DNA of 64,000 bases, taken from NCBI GenBank assembly GCA_001179505.1, contig CDMY01000982.1:124001-188000 (forward strand). Reading direction: 5' to 3'. Under the pieces are notes generated by a model. It did no database searches, was not told where the DNA came from, and was given only the letters and a program-made list of their open reading frames with translations. How positions within the stretch are numbered: position 1 is the first letter of the stretch; every line of letters starts with the position of its first letter. Positions 57,190-64,000 of this stretch are shown one piece after another. This DNA comes from Vitrella brassicaformis (taxonomy: Eukaryota; Sar; Vitrellaceae). Position numbers and translations under genes: made by a program.

Positions 57190-58220
57190 ATGGCTCGGCG
57201 TATCGCGCTGCCACGTGTCGTACCATGCCCACCTCCATCCCTCCCCATACCGCTTCCACCACCATGCAGGCAACTGCACACAGCCGGACGGCAGCTGCTG
57301 TCGACATTCGCATCGCCCACCTGCCTCCTGGCTGATCGGCACTCATGCAGGACCACAGCCTTTCGCCGCTTCTGCCAGTCATCACCACCAGGTGCCGAAG
57401 GCAGCCGGGCCACTCAATCTGATGGATCTGTCCACCGAGTGGCTAAGAGCCTCTCCAATGCGCAGCGGAAGCGCATCGCCCTCTCCCTCCCCCCTCAGCT
57501 GTTGCCGCAGAGGCTCCGCGCGTACGTGCAGAAGATGCGGGAGCGGATGGCGGCCGTGGGGCGTAGGAAGCACGTTGAGGCGGCGCGGCTGCGGCTCAAG
57601 GCGGCGCTGGGTGAGCTCAGGCGGCGGCAGGGAGTGATACGGCAGGCCTACCATGCAAGGCGGGTCAAGCTGACAGAAATGAGGCGGAGAGTTGTCAAGA
57701 GATCGAAAGCGGTGAGGGCGGAACGGACAAGGGCGTGGATAGACGGACAGATGGATGCACAAATTGGCGCGGTGTTGGGTATGTGCAGGTTGCGAAGAAG
57801 ATGGGTCACGGTTTGGTGGGCATGTGGCACAAGTACGGGTGGATCGGCATCGGCACCTACCTCTCCGTCTACGTCTCCACCCTCTCCCTACTCTTCGCAG
57901 CCGTCAACACCGGCATCTTCACGGCAGACGACGCCAAGCGGTACCTCGAGAGCCTCCCGGAGTTCTTCAGCAAACACATCGACGCGTCCAAACTGTCCTC
58001 GGGCGTCGACACAGTGTGGGGCCGGTTCCTGGTGGCGTGGGTGCTGACCAAGATTGTGGAGCCGGCCAGGGCCCTTACGACCGTGGCTTTGGTGCCTCTG
58101 GTGCTGCGTGTGATGGGCAGGGGAGGGCCGGCCGGGCAAAGGGCGGGGGCGCTGCTCAAGAAGGCCGCTGGCAGCAAGGCAGGAGGAGGGGCTACCGCCG
58201 ACAAGGCCAAGGGGACGTGA
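57190..58220 (+). CDS. FAM210-like (DUF1279) mitochondrial membrane protein
   Basis: Two exons, 57190-57711 and 57789-58220. The N-terminus is Arg/Pro/Ser-rich without acidic residues (MARRIALPRVVPCPPPS) and looks like a mitochondrial presequence. A long basic helix follows (RLRAYVQKMRERMAAVGRRK and VEAARLRLKAALGELRRRQG). Exon 2 is the DUF1279 domain: WHKYGWIGIGTYLSVYVSTL, SLLFAAVNTGIF, a linker LPEFFSKHIDASKLSSGVDT, and RFLVAWVLTKIVEPARALTT VALVPLVLRVMGR, the second membrane helix with the conserved 'K..eP.R...T...P...R' pattern. A short Ala/Gly/Lys tail ends at TGA 58218-58220. FAM210 proteins are inner mitochondrial membrane proteins linked to mitochondrial translation in animals. Family is clear; role here is inferred. 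Confidence 0.85.
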
Positions 58221-61200
58221 CTCAGACAGACCGATGTTGTGTGTGTACTCGTTATGCTCATGCCGTCGTCGGTTTGTGTGCTTCCGCCAGGGAGGGTGTC
58301 ATGTCTGGTTTTGATTGCGTGTCCGCTAATCAATGCCGGAGTGGCTGCTCTGTCTGGTGGCGCACACCGAGTGGCGACGGCAGCTGCGAGACTGATTGCT
58401 ACTTGATATGTGTGTCGATAGCTCGTTGGCGAGCTGCTCTTTTCAGACAAGCGACGCGACAGACAGATTTTGTTGCCTCCAATACGAATCAACCTGACGC
58501 GACCCGACGACGCTTTGGATGGTTGTTCTTGTCAATGTGTATTTTGGAGCATTTAAACTTGAAAACGTCGTCATAGCACACACACAGAGAGAAAGGGGTC
58601 CATCCATCCATCAGGGGCACGTACACACACGCACGCAGTCCGTCATTCAGTCCACACACATCCACTCACAGCACACCCATCAGGACGACAAACACATCAA
58701 TCTGTCTGTTAGCGGCGGCCCCAGAGAGCCAGAGAGGGAAAGAGAGAGACAGGCAGCCGTCAGGGAGGCCTGAGGCAAGACAGACAGACAGGCAGGGCAG
58801 GGCAGGGCAGCGATATGACCGAGGGAGTGTCAATATGGTATGTACACACTCGCCTCACATCGACACACACACTCTCTCTCTCAGACATTGCAATCAGCGG
58901 ACGGATGGACGGATGCGTGTGTACGAGTGGCCGGCCATCAGTCGGTTTGGACGTCTGGAATACAAAAAGGACGAAAATCGATCGCCTGACTGACTCACTG
59001 GATGGATGGATCAATGGGCCGGGCTCGGCTCGGCTCACGCAACGCATCACATCACACCACACCATAGAAGGAGAGGCGGACGTTCGTAATTACAAATACA
59101 TCGGTAGGTACACACAGACATACAGGCAGGCAGGCAGGCAGGCAGGCAGAGAGGCGCGACAGACAGACAGGCAGACAGACGGACAGACGGTGAGGTCTCC
59201 ACCAGACAGAAGCGCACGTGTGAGAGTGAGTGTAGGGAGGTGTGTGTGTATGGTCTATCTGACGGACTCAAATCCACAAGCCGTTACTGACGTCTTCTTT
59301 GCTGTGTGTGTGTCGGGGTGTGTGTGTGCGGATGGGTGGACGGATCGGTGGACGGCAAAACCAGCTAGCGAATCGAATGGCCGAGTGAGTGCTCGCAAAA
59401 TGGCGCACATCCAGAGGCAGACAGGCAGACAGACAGGCTGACAAATAGCTGTACGTACGTTGTTGTCGTGGAGGCGAGGCAGCGAGAAACACAGGCAGGC
59501 AGGCAGGCAGGCAGACAGATAGCACGAGGAGGCCGTCGATCGCTGTGGTGAAAAAATGGCAGGGACGGGGCAGCGGGGACAGACACACAGACGCCGACCG
59601 CCCGGCCCCTCCCCGCCGGCAAAGACGAAACGAGAAACGGCCGATGCAGGCAGGCAGGCAGATAGGCAGACAGAGACGTCACCCACGCAGGGAGCGGGGG
59701 GGCAACATAGAACCGTTCACACACCAATATGTATGTGTGTAGCCTCAGATAGATAACCCTGCCTAGATACGACTGACGATATGACTGAATGAATCAATGA
59801 GTACACCAATACAGACAGGCAGACCATCTCTCTCTCTCTCAGCCACTCCCTCGTACGTACGGTCCACTCGCTTTCTCTACACCACACACCGCCCCACTGT
59901 GCCAGCCCGCCCACCCAGGCACCACACACAAACTTGAAAGAAACGCCCCCATTTTACTTACACACATACATACATACCGACTCGACTGCCGTGCCACGCC
60001 GTGTTGTTCACCGCCTGGTGCTGTGCTGTGTGTGTAGTGGGGGAGGAGCAATGAGATGGCATGTGTGTGTGTGCGTGTGTCGCGAGCTCCGTTTGGAGCT
60101 CTGCAGTGGAGAGGGCCACCATTCGCAACACACACGCGCACCCACACACACGCACACACCACACTCTCCTCCCCCCTCTGTCAGCCAGCCCGGCTCATGA
60201 AAATCTCTGTGGTGCTGTGCCGCATGCCGTCTGCCTGTCAGTCATCTTTTACTACAAAAAAGGCAGTCGCTCCTCTTGCCATTGATCCATCCATTGTTCA
60301 TCCCATCCTCTCGTTCTTCGGTATGTGAAGCGAGTCATGTATTGACAGTCAGTACTGAGACGCATTCATTGTCGGGTCACTCACACTCACGAATGAATGA
60401 ATGCAATGCACACATGAACCCGCCACACCCGACCACCCCGTCCAGGTAGCTACCCTACGTCACCACCACACCACACACAGAGGGGCGGGCGTCACGCCCA
60501 CAAGGCAGACAGACAGACCACCGTGTGTATCTAGCGTATCTTGTCATTCTGAATGTCTGTCTGTTGTTTGGACCCCACAACACAACACACTCTCACCACC
60601 TCCAAAACGGCATCCATCCATCCATCCATCCCATTGTCCCTCGGTCAGCCAGGCTAACAAATAGCTGTGAGTAGGTAGGTAGGCAGGGACTCAGGACGAG
60701 ATAAGTCATGGGCAGGTAGACAGACAGACAGACAGACGGTCACTCCCCGATCAGCCGCCAGTCGTTCAGGTGTGTGTGGGTGGGTGGGTGCCTTGTATTT
60801 GTGTGTGGTTACGTTGCTGTGTGTGTGTGTGTGTGTGTGTGGACTGACTATCATATGAAGTGCAAATGGACGAACATTCCACGACACTCACAGATACACA
60901 CACACATACCCATCCATCCGTCCAGATAGCCCCTTCCCCCCTCTCCCACCCTCCCAGGTCAATCGCCCGTCAGCCATCCATCACTCAGCCATTCATTCGA
61001 GCAGGTCAAGTGCGCCTGACCCCCAATCAGGCGCACAAAACAACCGACGGACGAGCAGGAGCACGATTGAGAGGATCCGTCAGACAGCCAGAGAGTCCCC
61101 CAACACTCTGACCGTACTGAATGGTGTGTATGGGAGGGTTGGTGCTCCATATGTGCAGTCCATCGTCGGCTCGGCAGAATGGCACACAGCGACAGAGAGA

Positions 61201-61581
61201 GAGACAGGCAGATCGACTCGACCCACATACAGATACATATCACATCACACACACGCATACACACGGACGCACACAGCTCCACCCTGCCCCCAGACAGACC
61301 TCCATGTGTGTGCGTTGTCAGTGACTAAGTGGATGGATGGATGGCATGATACGATATGGTCTGGTGGTGGTGCGATGCGATCCGTGACCGTAGTGGAGGG
61401 TGATATCTATGTAGCAAAAATAGCTCAACACATACACACACACATCAGTCAGGAGCACCCAGCCATCGGTCAAGACTGCACACACAGCACAACAAACAAA
61501 CACACACACACACACGCACACAGAATTACGTCAGGTCCATGCACTCCTCTCTCCGTCCCCCTCGTCTCGATCTCGTGTCGG
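58221..61581. other. 3.3-kb microsatellite-rich intergenic region
   Basis: The longest gene-poor stretch, between convergent FAM210-like (+) and CNOT1 (-) genes. It is filled with (GGCA)n (about 59123-59150 and 59490-59515), (CAGA)n, (GGAT)n, (CA)n and GGCAG runs. Open frames on both strands translate these repeats (poly Cys-Leu-Pro-Ala or Arg-Gln-Thr-Gly) and none is credible. Confidence 0.7.
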
Positions 61582-63166
61582 TTAGCGGCTTACAGGGTGT
61601 CCAGGGTGTCCGCCAAACTGCCCGGGCTGCTGTGATGAGAACTGACTCATGGCCTGGTACTGCTGCTGGGCCTGCTGCTGAGCCTGCTGCTGTAGCTGCT
61701 GCAGCTGCTGGGCCGCAATACCGCCATACTGCAGCGCCTGGGCGAGGAAGTGAGCCTGCTGCTGGGGGGGCGCCTGTCCGTGGGGCGGCTGGGACGGCTG
61801 CTGAGGGTGGGGACCCGGTGGCACGGTCGCACCCCCAGCACCCCCAGCACCACCAGCACCCCCAGGTCCGCCGGCGCCCACCTGTGCGGCCCCCGGGAGG
61901 CCCTGGGGCCCCAGGCATGTGTGTGCGACCGACTGGAAGAGCTTCTCGATGTCGGGGGCCACACGCACGAAAGCATACTCCCACAACTTGTACCTGCAGA
62001 CAGACAGACATGTGTTGGTGTGTTGAATGGCATCGCTCTCTCGTCTCTCCGTGTGTGTGAGTGGGGTGTGTGTCGTGCCGTGCCTTGGGTTTCTGATGAG
62101 TTCGATGAAGGTGATGAGGAGGCCCCAGGGGTGCGGACGGTGCACTATCAAACGCTCCAACAACACCCTATCAGACACAAAAAAAAAACACACACACACA
62201 GAGACAGCCAGGAGACTCATGCACCAGTCTCCCTCCCTCCCTCCCTCCCTCTCTGTCTCAGCTCGCGTGTGTCGCGTACCTGGTGATTTGTTCCTGTACG
62301 ACCTGCTGTTTGCACTCTGCGAAGAGGTAGAGCAACACGCAGCTGAAGTAGTGCGTGTGGGCGTTGGGGTATCGCAGCTGGTTGGCGATGGCCGAGAAGA
62401 AGAGGTAGCGGCCGTCCATGTCGAGCTCCTCGGCGAAGTAGGTGAAGATCTCCAGGGACGGGTTGTGCGGGTTGGCGCCGCTCTGCTGCACGTGGTTCGC
62501 CAGCTGCAATCAGTAAAGGAATGAATGCGATACAACCACCACACACACACACACAGAGAGAGACAGACATATGGTGTGCGTTAGTTCCCTCCCTCCGTCT
62601 GTGCTGTGCTGTGTATGTGTGAAAGTGTCGCGTACATAGATCATGAGAGCGTTGAGGACAGGGACGTCATATCGGGTCTCCCGCTTCTTGGCCTCATCAA
62701 AGGTCCGCAGGTACAGCTTCCGACGCAACTCAACCAGAAACCGACGCTCCCGAGTCCTGCAATCCAATCCACACAATCACACTTACAGATGGCCCCCCAC
62801 TGTGACCATCGCCCTCACAGACCTGAAAAAGCTGTCGACGTTTTGTTTGATGCCGTTGTAGCCGAGGACTGCCTGGTAGTTGCCGAGTATCTTGGGTGTG
62901 TGTTTGATCTCCTGGAGGAGGTCGACCTTGAGGTTGGGCATGAAGGGGTCGGGGAGCTTCATCTCCCGCGGGAAGGCCGACAGGATGAGGTTGCGCACTT
63001 GGACGCAGTTCTGCGGGATGACGTCGCACAGGGTGAAGTAGTACTCGCACAAAAACTCGGGGTAGTCGTGCAGCACTACCAGCAGCACACGAAGCGTTCC
63101 TGAGTGGGCCGCGGTGGACAGAAACACCACACACACAGTGATTGATATAACCCGGTCTCCTGATCC

Positions 63167-63201
<35 letters not shown>

Positions 63202-64000
63202 TGCGTGTGTGTGGCTGCCATGCCTACACGCACCCTTGTAAAGTTGTTGGATGGATTCGGTGAGCTGCACTTTCCTCAGGTAGGGCTCCATGAAGTAGAA
63301 GTGCTGCAGTAGTATCTTGTGGAAGAGGTGCCACCCCCTCGACGTCGGCCGGCCGTCCTGCTGGCCCTGTGGGGGCTGCGGCTGGGGGGGCGTGTTGGGC
63401 TGCACCAGCAGCTTGGGCATGAAGGAGCGGTGGCTCGCAAGGTCCAGCCACGAGAAGGAAAACTCGGGGATCCGATTGGGGTTGGTGTGCTGCACAGAAG
63501 TACACAGGCGGAGAGACGGTGTGTGTGTGTGTGTGTGGTGTGTGGTTTAGGAGGTGGGAGGTGGCTGACAGACAGAGAGACTGACCATGAGGAATTTTGA
63601 GAAGAGTTCCCATGAGACGGGTTGCAGTTTCTCGAGTATCCTCTCGGGCATGTTGAGCTCGAAGATGAAGGCCAGGCCCACTCGATAGTACGGCCGCTGG
63701 TTGAACGGAATCCCTGGGTGCTGCTTCGCGTCCCTACAACACACAACACACAACACAGAGCCATCGCCATCCATCAGTGCGCCGCTCTCTCCTCCGTCTG
63801 TCCGTCTGTCCGTCAGTGTCTGTCTGTCTCACTGACTGACCTGTACATGACCCTAGCGAGTTGCCTGAGGACCCTCTCGAGCCACGCCTCTGCCTGCCTG
63901 ACGCCGCTCATGCCGTTCCTCTCAGGTCCGTCGCACAGCTTGCGCATCAGGTGCACCACAAACTTGGCAAACAGGTCCGGGATCGTCTTGTTCATCGACT
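61582..64000 (-). CDS. CNOT1: CCR4-NOT complex scaffold subunit 1 (CNOT1/Not1), 3' part
   Basis: C-terminal NOT1 domain of the scaffold of the CCR4-NOT deadenylase complex, which shortens mRNA poly(A) tails. The gene enters from beyond 64000. Exons in protein order: [100 protein letters not shown] then [32 protein letters not shown], nearly identical to the animal and yeast core; [29 protein letters not shown] through [20 protein letters not shown] and [60 protein letters not shown]. Unlike most Not1 proteins it continues ~115 residues into a Gly/Pro/Gln-rich tail ([38 protein letters not shown]), ending at TAA 61582-61584. The Gln tract could mediate condensate-type interactions; that is speculation. 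Confidence 0.93.

Noticed and set aside
58815-59727. Several 100-200 codon frames in the repeat desert
   Set aside because: Translations of (GGCA), (CAGA) and (CA) repeats such as RQAGRQAGR or ACLPACLP.

Overview
The window is nuclear DNA from an intron-rich, GC-rich, gene-dense eukaryote. It is most likely a photosynthetic alveolate resembling the chromerid Vitrella. That assignment is inferred from three things: a nuclear psbU gene and a second gene that both encode signal-peptide-plus-Phe ('ASAF'-type) leaders for a complex red-lineage plastid; many short GT-AG introns filled with (CA), (GT), (GA) and (TCTG) microsatellites; and 1-5 kb genes packed on alternating strands. No prokaryotic features, CRISPR arrays or convincing tRNA/rRNA genes were seen. 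Exon boundaries were read by eye from splice motifs and frame continuity, so spans are firmer than individual junctions.

Layout, left to right. (1) 1-5135 (+), 3' part of a FANCD2-like DNA-repair gene. (2) 6071-7283 (-), myeloid leukemia factor (MLF) family. (3) 7534-11022 (+), first copy of a three-member family with a helical N-terminus and a C-terminal RING. (4) 11506-17616 (-), IQ-motif protein. (5) 18015-19202 (-), unknown protein with an N-terminal membrane anchor. (6) 19524-20345 (+), psbU. (7) 21607-25304 (-), membrane-bound class III adenylyl cyclase. (8) 25362-30166 (+), multi-pass membrane protein joined to a seven-repeat RCC1 propeller. (9) 30723-31742 (-), ubiquitin-like protein with two membrane helices.

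From 32 to 39 kb lies a disturbed region: a coiled-coil gene (32791-33990), an unknown basic protein gene running into a fragment of a class I histone deacetylase (34163-36107), and a SANT-domain gene (36653-39009). Two copies of a ~125 bp dispersed repeat flank the deacetylase-containing segment. Then follow a plastid-targeted membrane protein (39461-40485, -), a mitochondrial-carrier protein (41517-43819, -) sharing a 23 bp divergent intergenic gap with a DGAT1-like MBOAT acyltransferase (43843-46593, +), and an unknown gene with a tandem 92 bp exon-intron duplication (47332 to about 48464, -).

From 48.7 to 56.8 kb the second and third RING-family copies lie tail to tail. Their 3' exons are nearly identical and their 5' exons strongly diverged; copy 2 carries a 2-nt deletion that breaks its RING, copy 3 is intact. 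The window ends with a FAM210/DUF1279 mitochondrial protein (57190-58220, +), a 3.3 kb microsatellite-rich gap, and the 3' part of CNOT1 (61582-64000, -). The most interesting material is the RING family with its inverted pair, the repeat-flanked deacetylase remnant beside a SANT gene, and the membrane-RCC1 fusion.
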